This document shows, piece by piece, positions 37,137-49,200 of a DNA stretch of 64,000 bases. Numbering within the stretch: position 1 is the stretch's first letter; every line of letters starts with the position of its first letter. The stretch is from JAWPMT01 sp965215825 (GTDB lineage Bacteria > Bacteroidota > Bacteroidia > Cytophagales > Cyclobacteriaceae), in NCBI GenBank assembly GCA_965215825.1, contig CBDCEM010000001.1, positions 124,001 to 188,000 of the forward strand. The letters run 5' to 3'. The notes under the pieces are model-generated. The model was not told the origin of the DNA. It searched no databases and was given only the letters and a program-made list of their open reading frames with translations. Both the position numbers and the translations under genes were made by a program.

Positions 37137-38951
37137 TTATTTTGGATCCTTTGACAGGTTGATTACTTCATATTTTCTGATAACATTTCCACTATCAGTC
37201 AACCCCATTATTTCTATTCCGAGCCTGGTTTCGTAATCAGGCAACATAAGAGCAACTGATGAGCTTCCATCCTGATCTATAGATAAACTCGATTCCCAAT
37301 GCAAGACGGAAGGGAAATAAGGTATTCCTTCATGTTTCACCTGTGATACCGGAGCAGGCGACTGAAAATAGCCCTCCACTTCTATACGTTCCAGTATATC
37401 TGGGAAATCAAAACGATCTTTCATAACTATGGATACTATACCACCCAAAGCGAGATTCCCATACGGCGCAATTGTGGAAAGCTTGTTTAGTACCTGAACT
37501 GAGTGGATTTCAGATGGCTGTAATTCCATTATGATTTCTTCGTAGGGAATGGGCACGCCATTGATCAAAATCAAAGGTTTCAATACAAAAGACTTCTTTT
37601 GATCTACTGAAAAAACACCAATTCCTTTTTTAGTTAAGAAGACATAGGGAATAATCTCTTTGATCACTTCCTTCATTGTTGCAAACTCTACGTAATCACT
37701 AAAAACAATCGTATTATTGGCATCTTCAAACAATGTTTTAGGTGTATAGATTCGCTTCCTGACAGGAACTTCACGTATTTCGAGGAATTGGTCCAGTACC
37801 TTTCGGTTTAATAATCTTAAGCGCACCATTTCATTTAACTCCCCAGAGGTAGTTGCATATAATGACGGGCACACTGGGAATTGAGAAACCAAATAAGATC
37901 TGGGAGGAGAGTATTCAAATGCTCCAGGATTCAAGTCGCTACCAGTTGGGCTGAGAAAAAGGGTCTTTTCCCCTTCAAAATCCAGGTTATAAAATCCAAA
38001 ACGTCCTTCATCATTAGTCGCTGTGTATTTCAAATCAAATTCATCCTGGGGGTTAGCCAAAACCAACCTTTGCCCATCAATTTTACTCCCATTCTCAGAA
38101 TTAGTTAAAGTTCCAGCAAGTTGAAATCCCCTTAGCCACGTCTTCAAACCCACGTTTAATCTAGCATGATTAGGAATATCTTTGCAATTGGGTTTTACAT
38201 CATTTGGGAAAATCGGGTAGGCGTTCTTTCCGGGGTTTTGGCTTAAATCCGTTACAGCAATCGAAACCTGAGTCATAGGCTCATCAAAAGTCAGCGATAA
38301 GTCCATCGAATCATCACGTTGTTCAGTTTGAAGGGTAACACCTCGTTCGGAAAATTTTTGAGGCACACCAAAAATGCGATATTTATCATCCCGAACATTG
38401 ATCTGCACCTTGGAATTCGGTCTGGTCTCCACGGCGGCAGATTCACCTGCGTTCAATTTCAAAGGTTTTTCACCTATACCATCTTCTAATACCTGCACAG
38501 TATATTTCGTGGTATCTGCCTGTTCAAACAAGTTAATATTTAGTGCATTAGCCTGCTTGATAACCCATCCAATCTGATTTACGTTTCCGGTGAGGTCCAA
38601 AGCCCCTGATTCCTCTCCACCTATAATCCAAACTTCCTGAGCATGAGTGACCATCCCATTCTGATAATTGGATAATTGTAAAGTGTACTTTCCTGTACTT
38701 ACTTCACTCGAAAGAGGCAGGAAAAACTCAACTCCTGTTGTAGGAGCCCAAATAAGCTTATTGAATGTCGCTTCTCCCTTATCATCAAACAGCGATAAAT
38801 GATAGGCATACGGAACTAACGCCTCTTCCTCAAAGTAAGCGACACCTTGAATAGTGTCCCCTGAAAGATAGAGTGACTGATCGAGATGCAGGTTTTGTGC
38901 AATAAGCGACCATGATAACAGGCAGCTAATGCCTAATAGAACCTTTCTCAT
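37137..38951 (-). CDS. Exported protein with MG2-like N-terminus and TonB-plug-like C-terminus
   Basis: 604 residues with a signal peptide (VLLGISCLLSWSLIAQ). The N-terminal ~110 residues resemble an alpha-2-macroglobulin MG2 module (LYLSGDTIQGVAYF, TGKYTLQLSNYQNG). The middle (about 260-340) resembles a CarboxypepD-reg module. The C-terminal part (about 430-560) resembles a TonB plug: ILINGVPIPYEEI, then SEIHSVQVLNKLSTIAPYGNLALGGIVSIVMKD split into plug-type blocks. There is no beta-barrel. It is coupled to the TonB receptor by a 4-base overlap and followed by DUF4249 genes. The function is unknown; it may be a soluble or lipid-free partner of the receptor. Confidence 0.72.
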   Translation of the reverse strand: MRKVLLGISCLLSWSLIAQNLHLDQSLYLSGDTIQGVAYFEEEALVPYAYHLSLFDDKGEATFNKLIWAPTTGVEFFLPLSSEVSTGKYTLQLSNYQNGMVTHAQEVWIIGGEESGALDLTGNVNQIGWVIKQANALNINLFEQADTTKYTVQVLEDGIGEKPLKLNAGESAAVETRPNSKVQINVRDDKYRIFGVPQKFSERGVTLQTEQRDDSMDLSLTFDEPMTQVSIAVTDLSQNPGKNAYPIFPNDVKPNCKDIPNHARLNVGLKTWLRGFQLAGTLTNSENGSKIDGQRLVLANPQDEFDLKYTATNDEGRFGFYNLDFEGEKTLFLSPTGSDLNPGAFEYSPPRSYLVSQFPVCPSLYATTSGELNEMVRLRLLNRKVLDQFLEIREVPVRKRIYTPKTLFEDANNTIVFSDYVEFATMKEVIKEIIPYVFLTKKGIGVFSVDQKKSFVLKPLILINGVPIPYEEIIMELQPSEIHSVQVLNKLSTIAPYGNLALGGIVSIVMKDRFDFPDILERIEVEGYFQSPAPVSQVKHEGIPYFPSVLHWESSLSIDQDGSSSVALMLPDYETRLGIEIMGLTDSGNVIRKYEVINLSKDPK

Positions 38952-41563
38952 TTGAATCGGAAGTTATAAGTGAATGATGGAATTGGGTTGCCAAACACCG
39001 TCAGGCGAAAGGTCCTGGGAATCGTATTGTCAATTGCCTGAGCAAACACTGAAAATGGATTATTTCTTCCATAAACATTATATATCGAGAAAGTGAAGCT
39101 ATTTCTCCATCGCGAATCCTTTTTGTTATTCCCTTCCAAAGTCCATGAAAGGTCTAGTCGATGAATATCGGGAGTCCGTACATTATTTCTTTCATTCACC
39201 GTGAAAAGCCGTACACCTCCTACCACATAAGAGGAAACTGGAATGGTTACTGGTCGGCCCGTATTATAGATGAAGTTCGTAGACATGGTCCAAAGCCTGC
39301 TAAGTTTCATACTCGTCGATAGGTTTAGATTGTGGGGCCGATCAAAGTCGGCAGCAAAAAAATCTCCGCCATTGATTCGATCTTCACGAAAGTTCGATTG
39401 CACCCGGTTTCTGGTTCTTGAATAAAAATAACTGAGCCAGCCTGTCACCTTACCACGATTTTTCCGAATGAGAAACTCCGCTCCAATAGATCGACCTGTT
39501 CCTTCTAGAATGTCCGCCTCCAAAGCGTCTCTCAAAAGAATGTTCGCCCCAGTTCTTACCAGGTTCAGACGCTCAAAATCTTTGTAGTATACTTCAACTG
39601 ACGTTTCCCATAAATTTTCTCTGAAATTCCTGAAGTACCCAAGAGAAAATTGATTAGCAATTTGTGGACTTATACTCTCACCACTAACTCGCCATTGGTC
39701 CGTCGGTAGGGACGCAGTAGAGTTAGTAAATAAATGTTCGTATTGTACAGATCTTGTGTAATTACCTTTCAATGAAGACACCTGATTCACCCTCAGGTTG
39801 AAGCCAAACCTTGGCTCCACATTATTGTAGAGGTTTTTAAAAGATCCGTGATCAAGCGTATCCGATATTGAAAAAGTCGAACGAGGTTGACCTTCACTAA
39901 ATACCAATTCGCGATCTGCATTGAGGCGATTAAAACTTGATAATCGAATTCCACCTGTAATGTTTAAAGCTTCATTAACCTGGAAATTGGCTTCGCTGAA
40001 AAGTGCCATTTCCAATGCTTCTTCTTCACCAATTTCCTTCGACTCAATTTGAGAATTATTTCCATCAGGATCACGACGCCCCAGGTCTATTTTACTTGCT
40101 TTGAACTCTAAACCAGACCTCAGGCTGAAGTAATCACTGGGTATGTAATCTATGGTTGATTTCAATCCTGAAGACTGAATACCATTTCTTGTAATTGCTT
40201 GCCGATTAGTTGTAGCGTCCTGAAGTTCCGCATCATAATCCGAATGATACAACGTGGTTTGGGTATACCATTGATCACTAATATCAGAAACCCAGTTAAT
40301 CGCGTATGCCTGTGAATTGTAAGCGTATGCAGAATCTCTCCCTAAGTCATAAAAATCTGTGCTCAGATATGATGTGAACTGAACCACATTCTTTTCGTTG
40401 ACTTGATACCTCAACTTCAGATTTCCATCCGCGAATCTCGCCGAACTAGCCCGTACATCCCTGTCGGGCACATTATTCAAGAGCCAACTGGGATCGCTGT
40501 ACCGCCCTCCAAGTTTGACTGAAAGCTTATCAGTGATGGGCACATTGGCCGAAAGCTTATTAGACACGGGCCCCACACCTCCCGAGAGTTCGAAACCTTC
40601 CGAATTAGGATTAGCCATTTCAACTGAAATCACACTTGAAAGCTTACCTCCATATTCTGCAGGTATGCTTCCCTTTAATACGGTGAAATTGCTTACCAGG
40701 TCAGGGTTAAAAACCGAGAAAAAGCCCAATAAGTGTGAAGAGTTGTACAATGGGATCCCATCCATCAGAACAAGGTTTTGATCTATATTTCCTCCTCGAA
40801 TATTAAATCCTCTTGCGCCTTCACCAACAGTTTGAACTCCGGGTAGAGACTGTACAATTCGAGAAATATCTGGTTCTCCCATCAGCGCCGGAAGTTTTCT
40901 TATACTCTCCAATTCCATTGATACTCGTCCTGAGCGAGCATCGCTAATATTTTCATCGGCACTACGGCCTGTAATGACTATATCATCGAGCTCCAGCGTC
41001 TTTGAAAAAAGCTCAATATCCATTTCTTGGTCTTGCGTAAAATCCCTTATCTCGCTTATCTCACTATTTCCTACAGCCTTCACTCGCAATAAATAGCTAC
41101 CTGATGGTACTTGAAGTGAATAGTTACCTTGAACATCAGTGACAGTCCCAAGTTCGAGTTCAGGTAAGAGCACGGATGCACCAATAATAGCCTCATCATT
41201 ATTAGCATCTCGTACTGTACCCCGAATATTTACAATGTAAGTCTGCTCCTGTACTGCACGTTCATCAAAGATTACATAGATGCCACTCTTAATCTCCTGA
41301 ACAGAAAGTGTTGTTCCCCGTAACATAATGGAAAGCGCATCAAGGACGGACTTATCTTCAAGATTTGCGGTGGCTCTGATACCTTCGATCCATTCGGGTT
41401 TGACGTAGATTCTGGAATTATACTCATTTTCCAGAACCTCTAATACTTCAGCCAGGGGCGAATTATCAAAAATTCGAGTGATTACTGATTCATCTTGTTG
41501 CCCGTATAAGTTCAAAGAAGCGAACAATAAGGCAAGAACCAGGGTGATTTTGTGGTTAGTCAT
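38948..41563 (-). CDS. TonB-dependent receptor with STN and CarboxypepD-reg domains
   Basis: 871 residues. Signal peptide (LVLALLFASLNLYGQ), then an STN domain (about 25-95, NSPLAEVLEVLENEY), which in other receptors signals to anti-sigma factors; a CarboxypepD-reg domain (about 112-195); a plug (about 215-330, LPALMGEPDISRIVQSLPGV and GFNIRGGNIDQNLVLMDGIPLY); and a 22-strand-type beta-barrel ending in YNFRFK. It should import a bulky ligand across the outer membrane with TonB energy. No ECF sigma/FecR pair is adjacent. It heads a five-gene operon with the MG2/plug-like and three DUF4249 genes. The ligand is unknown. Confidence 0.93.
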   Translation of the reverse strand: MTNHKITLVLALLFASLNLYGQQDESVITRIFDNSPLAEVLEVLENEYNSRIYVKPEWIEGIRATANLEDKSVLDALSIMLRGTTLSVQEIKSGIYVIFDERAVQEQTYIVNIRGTVRDANNDEAIIGASVLLPELELGTVTDVQGNYSLQVPSGSYLLRVKAVGNSEISEIRDFTQDQEMDIELFSKTLELDDIVITGRSADENISDARSGRVSMELESIRKLPALMGEPDISRIVQSLPGVQTVGEGARGFNIRGGNIDQNLVLMDGIPLYNSSHLLGFFSVFNPDLVSNFTVLKGSIPAEYGGKLSSVISVEMANPNSEGFELSGGVGPVSNKLSANVPITDKLSVKLGGRYSDPSWLLNNVPDRDVRASSARFADGNLKLRYQVNEKNVVQFTSYLSTDFYDLGRDSAYAYNSQAYAINWVSDISDQWYTQTTLYHSDYDAELQDATTNRQAITRNGIQSSGLKSTIDYIPSDYFSLRSGLEFKASKIDLGRRDPDGNNSQIESKEIGEEEALEMALFSEANFQVNEALNITGGIRLSSFNRLNADRELVFSEGQPRSTFSISDTLDHGSFKNLYNNVEPRFGFNLRVNQVSSLKGNYTRSVQYEHLFTNSTASLPTDQWRVSGESISPQIANQFSLGYFRNFRENLWETSVEVYYKDFERLNLVRTGANILLRDALEADILEGTGRSIGAEFLIRKNRGKVTGWLSYFYSRTRNRVQSNFREDRINGGDFFAADFDRPHNLNLSTSMKLSRLWTMSTNFIYNTGRPVTIPVSSYVVGGVRLFTVNERNNVRTPDIHRLDLSWTLEGNNKKDSRWRNSFTFSIYNVYGRNNPFSVFAQAIDNTIPRTFRLTVFGNPIPSFTYNFRFK

Positions 41564-41818
41564 TCGGATAGGTTAAAAAGGACATTTGGGGTTGGCTACA
41601 TACTTCTACGTAGATCGCCAGCCGGACCTTTATTACATGCTGAGAATTTAGAAATTAAAACACATTGGCTACTCGCCATCAACAAAATTACCTTGGAGGG
41701 CAAAACCCTTATCTCTTGTACTTGACAGCAGATGTTTTTTTCCTTACCAATGGTCAGCGGACACTTTTGCTGGTCAATCTGTTTTAAAAAGTAGCTGCAA
41801 ATTGTGAGGAATCAGTTG
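41564..41818. other. Gap between the caspase/giant-protein operon and the TonB receptor operon
   Basis: No gene is visible. On the minus strand TAATTTTG (41690-41683) matches the Bacteroidota -7 consensus TAnnTTTG exactly and sits 120 bases before the receptor ATG, so it could be the receptor promoter; a -33 TTTG is not at the standard spacing. I see no convincing terminator for the upstream operon here. Confidence 0.35.
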
Positions 41819-42754
41819 TTATCTAGGCGCTCTGACTGTGATTTTGTAAGAAAGCTCCTGCAAGGAGAGATCGGATAAACGTCGATCCTCCAGCCAACGC
41901 TCGAAATCGTATGCATCCATTTCCGGAGGATAGGTAAAATTTGCTTCATCATACGCATTATTCATAGGAGGTCTGGGAATCTTCTCCTCACTGAACAAAA
42001 CATACATCGTATTACTTTCCTCTCCTTGTGTGAAGTCAGTATACAACTGCAAAGGCAGAACAAACTCAGGTAAGATTTTTAACTCTTCAATGGAGCTATG
42101 TTTGGGGTCATAAAAAATATAATTCACTCCTCCCTGGACTTTCATACCCTTATTGTACTTTGGTGTGTTCAATCTTGGATATGGCATGATTCTACTGACA
42201 GAACTTGCTGAACGAAAAAATATTGAAATATAACCATCTACAGCAGACTGGAAGTGAACATAGAAAGGTTCTCCGGACTCAAAAACCTCTTTCTTTTCAT
42301 CTTTATAAGGACTGCTGAGAGGGCTTGCCAGAAATTGAAGAGGCTCGTTTTTCACCTCGCGAATCAAACCATACACAGTGCATGTATATTGATTGACTTG
42401 CTCTCCTCTGCTGGTAACTGTTCGGGTCTCACAAGTTGCCTCCCGATCGTGTTTGATCCAAATCCCACGCACCTTCTTATTACTCTTCATGACATAATCT
42501 ACATTTCCATCCTTGATGGTTGTAGTAGTCTCATCCTCAATGAGGTATGGAAAAGCCCTTTCAATAGCATCTATTTGAGCATCCTCAACTCCACGCTGTT
42601 TTGCAGCTACAGGAGATTCATTAGGATCCTGGGTAACGATTGCCACACCTTTTTGTACCTTTTCTTTAGGTGCGTCTTTTTCCTGGGGGTTTTGAGCTTG
42701 TGCCTCAGAAAGAACACAAACAAGACTAACCGCCAGTATTTTCAAGTGCTTCAT
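41819..42754 (-). CDS. Exported DUF4384-type protein, last gene of the caspase/giant operon
   Basis: 311 residues from ATG 42754 (a start four codons earlier is also open). Signal peptide HLKILAVSLVCVLSEAQAQ. Residues about 30-130 are a conserved alpha/beta segment (GVAIVTQDPNESPVAAKQRGVEDA) reminiscent of LPP20/DsbD-flanking leader domains. The C-terminal half resembles DUF4384: GEPFYVHFQSAVDGYISIFF, RIMPYPR, VNYIFYDP, then an element with MYVLFSEE. DUF4384 domains often follow kinases, proteases or caspases in bacteria; here the papain-like gene of the same operon ends in one as well. It overlaps the preceding gene by 29 bases. Confidence 0.72.
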   Translation of the reverse strand: MKHLKILAVSLVCVLSEAQAQNPQEKDAPKEKVQKGVAIVTQDPNESPVAAKQRGVEDAQIDAIERAFPYLIEDETTTTIKDGNVDYVMKSNKKVRGIWIKHDREATCETRTVTSRGEQVNQYTCTVYGLIREVKNEPLQFLASPLSSPYKDEKKEVFESGEPFYVHFQSAVDGYISIFFRSASSVSRIMPYPRLNTPKYNKGMKVQGGVNYIFYDPKHSSIEELKILPEFVLPLQLYTDFTQGEESNTMYVLFSEEKIPRPPMNNAYDEANFTYPPEMDAYDFERWLEDRRLSDLSLQELSYKITVRAPR

Positions 42755-43280
42755 CAGACAAGCCAAATTCAGTTTTTAATTTCTCCCTATCATTTTTCGG
42801 CAACAAATTCCAAAAATCCTGCATGGCACAACTAACCACCGTCCGGAACTCATAATAACCATCTTTCTCACGGTAAATAGCCACAACCGTGTTACTCCTC
42901 AAACTAGCAGACACTTTCACAACCGATTCACTTAAGAACCCTTCAAGCTCACTTCCCTTATTAGACTGCACCATAGAAGTTACGGAACTAGCGAATAAAC
43001 TTGCCAGGTTTCTTTGAGCTGTCATTTTCGAACCTTTCATGCCCGCTTCAAAAATAGAAGTTCTGGCAGTCCCTTCACTAACCAAAACGTTCGAACTGGA
43101 ACGACTCCTCAACTCCAATGAACTGGTGAGTTGCTGTAGCATCGATTTATCTCCGGGTAAAGTTTGCCACCCTTCCTTTTCCAGAGATTTCTGTTGTTTT
43201 TTGGCTTCCTTCTGATAATTCTGGGCCCACAGGCAGGGTGTTACCAGAAACAGAACTGCAACTAGCAATAACCTATTCAT
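42726..43280 (-). CDS. Exported LPP20-like protein, paralog of the 56583-57230 gene
   Basis: 184 residues with signal peptide (LLLVAVLFLVTPCLWAQ). The core is a helical region then an LPP20-like alpha/beta domain. It matches the 56583-57230 product along its length: a Lys-rich helix, then G-(W/Y)-xx-LPGD, xxQLxxS(L/F)E, V(S/A)xGTA, xxN(L/R)A..L(A/F)xxS(V/Q)V, NK(G/A). The two look like paralogs within one operon. LPP20 was first named from a Helicobacter surface lipoprotein; its role is unclear. It overlaps the giant gene by 8 bases and the DUF4384 gene by 29. Confidence 0.72.
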   Translation of the reverse strand: MNRLLLVAVLFLVTPCLWAQNYQKEAKKQQKSLEKEGWQTLPGDKSMLQQLTSSLELRSRSSSNVLVSEGTARTSIFEAGMKGSKMTAQRNLASLFASSVTSMVQSNKGSELEGFLSESVVKVSASLRSNTVVAIYREKDGYYEFRTVVSCAMQDFWNLLPKNDREKLKTEFGLSDEALENTGG

Positions 43281-46200
43281 TGATCAGTATTTTTTGCTTA
43301 CTTCTATAAACTCCCTTATCGTTGGATAGTTGTACTTCCAGAAAGTAAAGTCCGGATTGTAAACGTGAATCAAGAACAACATCTACTGTATTTATTCCCG
43401 GGAAATCTATTACCTCTTCAGTACTCAACATTTCTTTGCCAAACAAGTCATAGAGCTTTAGCGAAATTTCAGTATTCACCTGGCCGATGATGTTGACACC
43501 TATCTGATCTGAAACAGGATTAGGATAGACTTGCCCTACTGCTACAACATGGTCAGCAATAACTTCTTCCTTTAGATCGGCAGGTCCATAGTAGAACAGC
43601 AATTCGTTGGATCCTTTCGAAACAGAAACGGATGTTCGACTAGCAGATTTCATATCGATGAATCGCAAGCCTACAGGATCAAAAAGATACGCAGCACGTG
43701 ACAGATTGCTAATGGACTCTTGATCCCACTCAATGGTCATTACACCATCTCTAACGGCGTGTAGGCTGGTGTTCCAGACGTTAACTAAATCTGGCTCCTT
43801 GATTGAGTTTCTAATCACTGAAAGTTCTCCATCAATTTCATGTTGAAGGCGGATGTAATTTCCTGGCGCAGGAAGCACATACTGATCATAATTATCCACG
43901 TCACTTGTAGCATCCTCTTTGATACCAAACCCACCTAAGCTCAATTGATTTCCCTGAGAAATAGTTAGGTTTAAACGCCAACTATCTTCTTCAATCACTT
44001 CGTCCCATCTTGTCAATGCTACTCGACCACCTGAATTTGATGGTATTTCATTGTTCATTGGGAATGCGAAATTTGAAACATTTTCAGTCACACGAATAAA
44101 TGCGCCATCAAATCGCTCCATTTCAGAAGGGTCACTCACAAACTGACCGTTCTTAAACAGTCTGAAATCATTGATCACACTTCCGTCGGTGATATTGCCT
44201 ACAGCAAGGTTGTAATCTCTGATGGATTCAATACTAATCGGGAACAGATAGGGGTTTCCGATCATATTCCAACCCGTACTAAGGGCCACGGTATGTGGAT
44301 TATCACTCGAAGCTTCAATGGTCCTGGCCGATACTACCTGAATATCTACATCTTTTACCCCGACAATTAAATAATATCCGGCCCCGGGACTGAATGTACT
44401 ACTGAGAGTTAAATCCTGAAACCCTGAAGCATCCGTAGATCCGGAACGGAGGCTGATCAATCTCCATTTCGTATTATCATCTCCACCAAAGACCTCAGCA
44501 AGACCCCCGTGTTTTGCGTTTTCAAGTCCGCTCAACACATCACTAAATCGTCCAGATTGGAACGGAAAGGAGATCAGGGAATAATCCGTCACAGCTTGCC
44601 CGCCAAGTTTAATTGACGCTTCTGAACGGATGTCTATCGGATCTGAACTATTGAAAAGTATACCTATCGACCGTAAATCAGGGTTATTTATGTTTCCATC
44701 AAGATCTGTAGCTGACGCATAAAACTCTACACCTACACTTCCGATATCATCGGCACCGAATTCGTGACTGTAACTCCCAGTCGAATTGACTGTCTGGGAA
44801 ACTCTGGTGAAAGAGCTTGAAGAAAGTTGTCTCCAAAAGAAATCCACAGCAGTAATTTCAAATTGATCTTGTACCGTAAATGAAACCGTATGAGGGCCTG
44901 ATCCTTGTGTTACATTTTCATCAAAATCATCATAACGAACGTCTGGTGGTATCAGGTCAAAATAGAATGAATAATCCGCTGTGGTAAATTCAACGGTATC
45001 AATTTCTGTAGAAGAAAATCTCAGATCTTCCGGACTGTTCAGTGTCAGGGAAATTGTTTCTGTACTCTGACTTACACCATCTGGAATATCGGCAATAACA
45101 AAATAAAATTGTTCCGTATTTGAACCGGGTGAAGTAGAGGTAAAATCAGAACTCATGGCGTTACCGTCTACTACAAACGTGCCCAATTCCGTATCACTTT
45201 GCACGTCCAATGAATTGTCGGTAGAACTGAATACTCGAACATTCTCAAATTTGTCTGTTATCGTTGAACTGGCCGATATATCTAGTCCCTCGAGGTTAAC
45301 TCCCGCTACATTAGAGCTGGTTTTAAATACCAGAATTTCAGCATTTTCTGAAGATGCCTGAAAGTCTGTGGAGGGAACAGTACCAGGGGTATAGATCGTA
45401 ACAGCATTCCGGATACTAATATTGTTACCCGTCAGGCTATTTGACTCTCCTACGAAGCCCGACTCCTGAACGGTAATATTGGATGAATTTAATGTAACCG
45501 AAAACTCGCCTTCTTCCGCTACAAATTTAGCTTGAGCAACGAGGAAGAAATAAACCTGTTGTTGTGAGAGTGAAATATTCAATCCAGAAACAGATATCGT
45601 ACTTCCGTCTGAAGATGAAACGGCTTCGACAATTTGGTCTTCCGGGCTAAGATCCGGATTTGAATCAACTGACCTGAACAGCTTAAACGTCGATTCAATC
45701 ATGTACTCTCTAAAATCCCCATTCAAATTGAACGCCAAACTGTCAAGGGTACTATTGTCCGTCGCATTGATTCCAAAGGAGAAGAATACGACATTTGACG
45801 CTCCTCCGTCGATCTCGCCTGACGCAATAGCAGGTTGGTTATTGAATATCTTCACCGTATCTGGAACAGCCAGCGGACTTTCCGCACTAAAAGCCGAACC
45901 TTGACCATTTGCGTCTATGGCCTGCACCTTCCATGAATACTCTCCAACTGGCAAATTTATTGGATTGAATACCCAGGCAGTATCCTGGATATTACCATAT
46001 CCCGATACTTTCCGGAAACCATTTTCTTGGTTTGCACTTTGATAGGTCAGTGTTTCTGTATCATTTTGAATCGTGACGTTGTAATTCAACTGTTGTGTAG
46101 AAGTTTCAGCGTCAGAAGAAGGATCCCATTGTAAGACCCAATTACCCTCAGGGAATGTGATTTCCAGATTAGTGGGAGCTGATGGCACATCATTACCAGT

Positions 46201-49200
46201 ATCATTAGCATTGCTCAACAAGCCTGCATCATCGGCATTTGAGCTGTTTACTCCGCTAAACACCAGGTCCACATCTCCATCCTTATCGTAATCTCCAAAT
46301 GCTGTAGCAGCGTTTGAAAGTCCGTCAATGTTAATGGTGAGGGCCTCAGATTCTGTAATTACCCCATTTGCAGTGTTGCTGTAAACCTCCATTGATTCTG
46401 TTCCCACTAAGAAAACATCCAATGTTCCATCATTGTCACCATCGATTAATTCGATTTTCGGAGCACTACTGGAAAGTGATGTGATATCTAAATCAGTGAT
46501 TTTAACAAATCCCAATGTATCATTGGCACTGTAAATTTTCAGAAAGCTACTCCCTTCCGTGGCACCCGAATACACTACATCAGGGCGGCCATCACCAGTC
46601 ATGTCAGCCAGCTTCAAGTCCACGTCACTTAGTAAATCGAACGTTCGGGTAGATCCCGTAGCGAATGTTCCCGATTGATTGATATATAAAGACGCTTCCG
46701 TAGTGCCAATGACTAGCAAATCCAGATCTCCATCTAAATCAAAATCAGTCAGCCCAAGGTCACCTTGTGTATCCCCAATAAAATCCTGCGCCAAAGAATC
46801 GTAATTAGTGCCGTTGTTAATCAGGACTTCCGTTTTTACTGAACTGGAAGTTGCAAGTCCCATCAAGACTACATCTACGTCACCATCATTATCCACATCT
46901 CCGGAAGTAATTTTTGCCTGGAGAAATTGTGAAGAATTTGTCACTGTCTCTGTGAAGGTGGTTTCACTATTTTGGAAGAAGGAGGTGACACCAGCACTGT
47001 TAGCTGTCCCTGTCATAAACACATCAAGGTCTCCATCATTGCCAAAATCAAACACCTCGACTGAAGAGGTAGTCCGGGCCGCCTGTAGGTCTATCGTACT
47101 TGAAGAGCCATTTAGGAGCAAGAAAGAACTGCTTCCTGTAGAGGCTACTATGTCAAGTTTGTCATCATTATCAAAATCTCCCAATACCAGGGATTCGTAA
47201 GCGTCTTCAGCAAATCCTGAGATATTAGTCGCAATGAATAGAGATGAAAGTGGCAGAATAACTCTGATTTCATTTGAAATAGCAGACGCCAATGTATCAT
47301 TGAACGCTTGTACGGTATATCTGTAGTTCCGGTTTCTTCGAAGATTTAAGAATTCGTACGAATTGGAATTTGTTGCGAATGTGCCTTCACTTATCAGCGT
47401 GTCTGTACCGTTAATAGTTTCTTCACGAACCAGGGTAACGGCGAAACTATCAATTGCTGCCTGAGCTGCCCAATTGGCCGTAAAACTGTTGGATGTCAGG
47501 TCTGAAGCCGAAATGGCTACAGGGGCGTAGGGTGTTCCATTGAAAAAACTTTCAATTCTCCTGAACTCTGAACCCTTTGAAATACTATTTACACGCTGGA
47601 CACCAATTCTGTAAGCAGCACGCTCCACATCGTTGATTTCGTATGTTGTATTTCGCAATCTGGGTCTTTCCGGGTTCCTTACATAACCATTAAGACGTTT
47701 GGAATCTGCAGATCGCAAAACCTCTACATTTTGAAGACTATCAGTCTTGACTACAATAACTTCATATTCTACACCTGCTGAAGAATCCCAACCGATTTGA
47801 AATCTCGTATCCTCTATGATTATTCCAATGCTATCCGGCGTAGAAACTTCACTAACAAAACCGGAATACAAGGCATTTTCATAGATCTGAGTTACAAACT
47901 CAGATGCACCAGTTAATCCATTCAGTACCAGATCAAGGTCATCATCACCATCAAAATCACCGTAGGAGATGTTCCCTCTTGATAGGCCCGCAATATTTCC
48001 AACATATGCTTCTGTCAATGTTGTGCCGTCATTGATCCAAACGGAGGCCGATGTTCCTGCCCCAGTAACTCCTGTTTGAACAAGGTCCTTGTCACCATCA
48101 TTATCAAGGTCTATCCATTTCACATCACCATCAAAACTATCTGTTATCGAAATACTCGATGCAGTGAATGACCCATCTCCTCCATTTGTATAAATGGTAG
48201 TTGAGAGAACGGGGCCTGTGGAATTGCTTTGACCGGACACAATCAAATCCAGATATCCATCTCCATCGTAATCTCCAAAATCCGCAGCGCTTTTAGATAC
48301 AGCCGTAAATGCTGAAGAAGATAGAGCAAATCCAGAAGCTCCTCTAATGTGCAATTCTGCTACCGGATTTCCAGAGCTATTCATACCCGTAATAAAAACA
48401 TCAAGATCACCGTCATTATCAACATCACCCACTTCAATATCTCCATTGACAACAGCCGAAATATTCAATGTGTCTATGAGTGTATAGGAGTTTGACCCAT
48501 CATTTCGAAATATTCTGGCATGTAGGTTTGATGAGTTGGTGTCCTCGTGACCAGTCATAATAATATCTAGATCACCATCCCCGTCAAGGTCACCGGCTGC
48601 AATATCTCCGTTTACCAGGTTGCCTCCATCTGTATCAAACTCTGTTGCGTTATCCAGGTCACTGTTAGTGTATAAAGTAGCACCATTGTTATCAGTGACA
48701 AATCCCTGAACCAACAAATCAATTTCACTTTGAAAATCATTATCGAAATCTCCTTGTATGAGACGGACTGTGTCTTTTGCAGTACCAAAATCAACGCCTG
48801 TAGCAAATTCTCCAGCCGCGTTTGTATAGTATTTTAAAACACTTGCCCCTGTCCCGTCAATACCTGCAGCGATGATATCAAGGTCGTCATCATTGTCTAC
48901 ATCCAAGACTTTCGTTTCTCCATAGGCTATGCTATCGATGATCCCATCCTGTATCCCTGTGAAGGCGAGGTTTGTGAAAGCTATGTCACTACCATTGACA
49001 GTACCTGACGCCACATTAGGGCCAGTCACTTTAAGGTTCGTTGAAACCAAAGCGAAATTAATTGTGTCCGTGGCTGTAGTGACGCCACTGGTCGTCGCGA
49101 AAACAAAATAATACGCCTCCTCGATAATGTCCAGGGTATCGCTTATATCCTGAAAGGATACCAGTGAATCTGTAATCGTAATATTTGCAGGTGATAGTTG

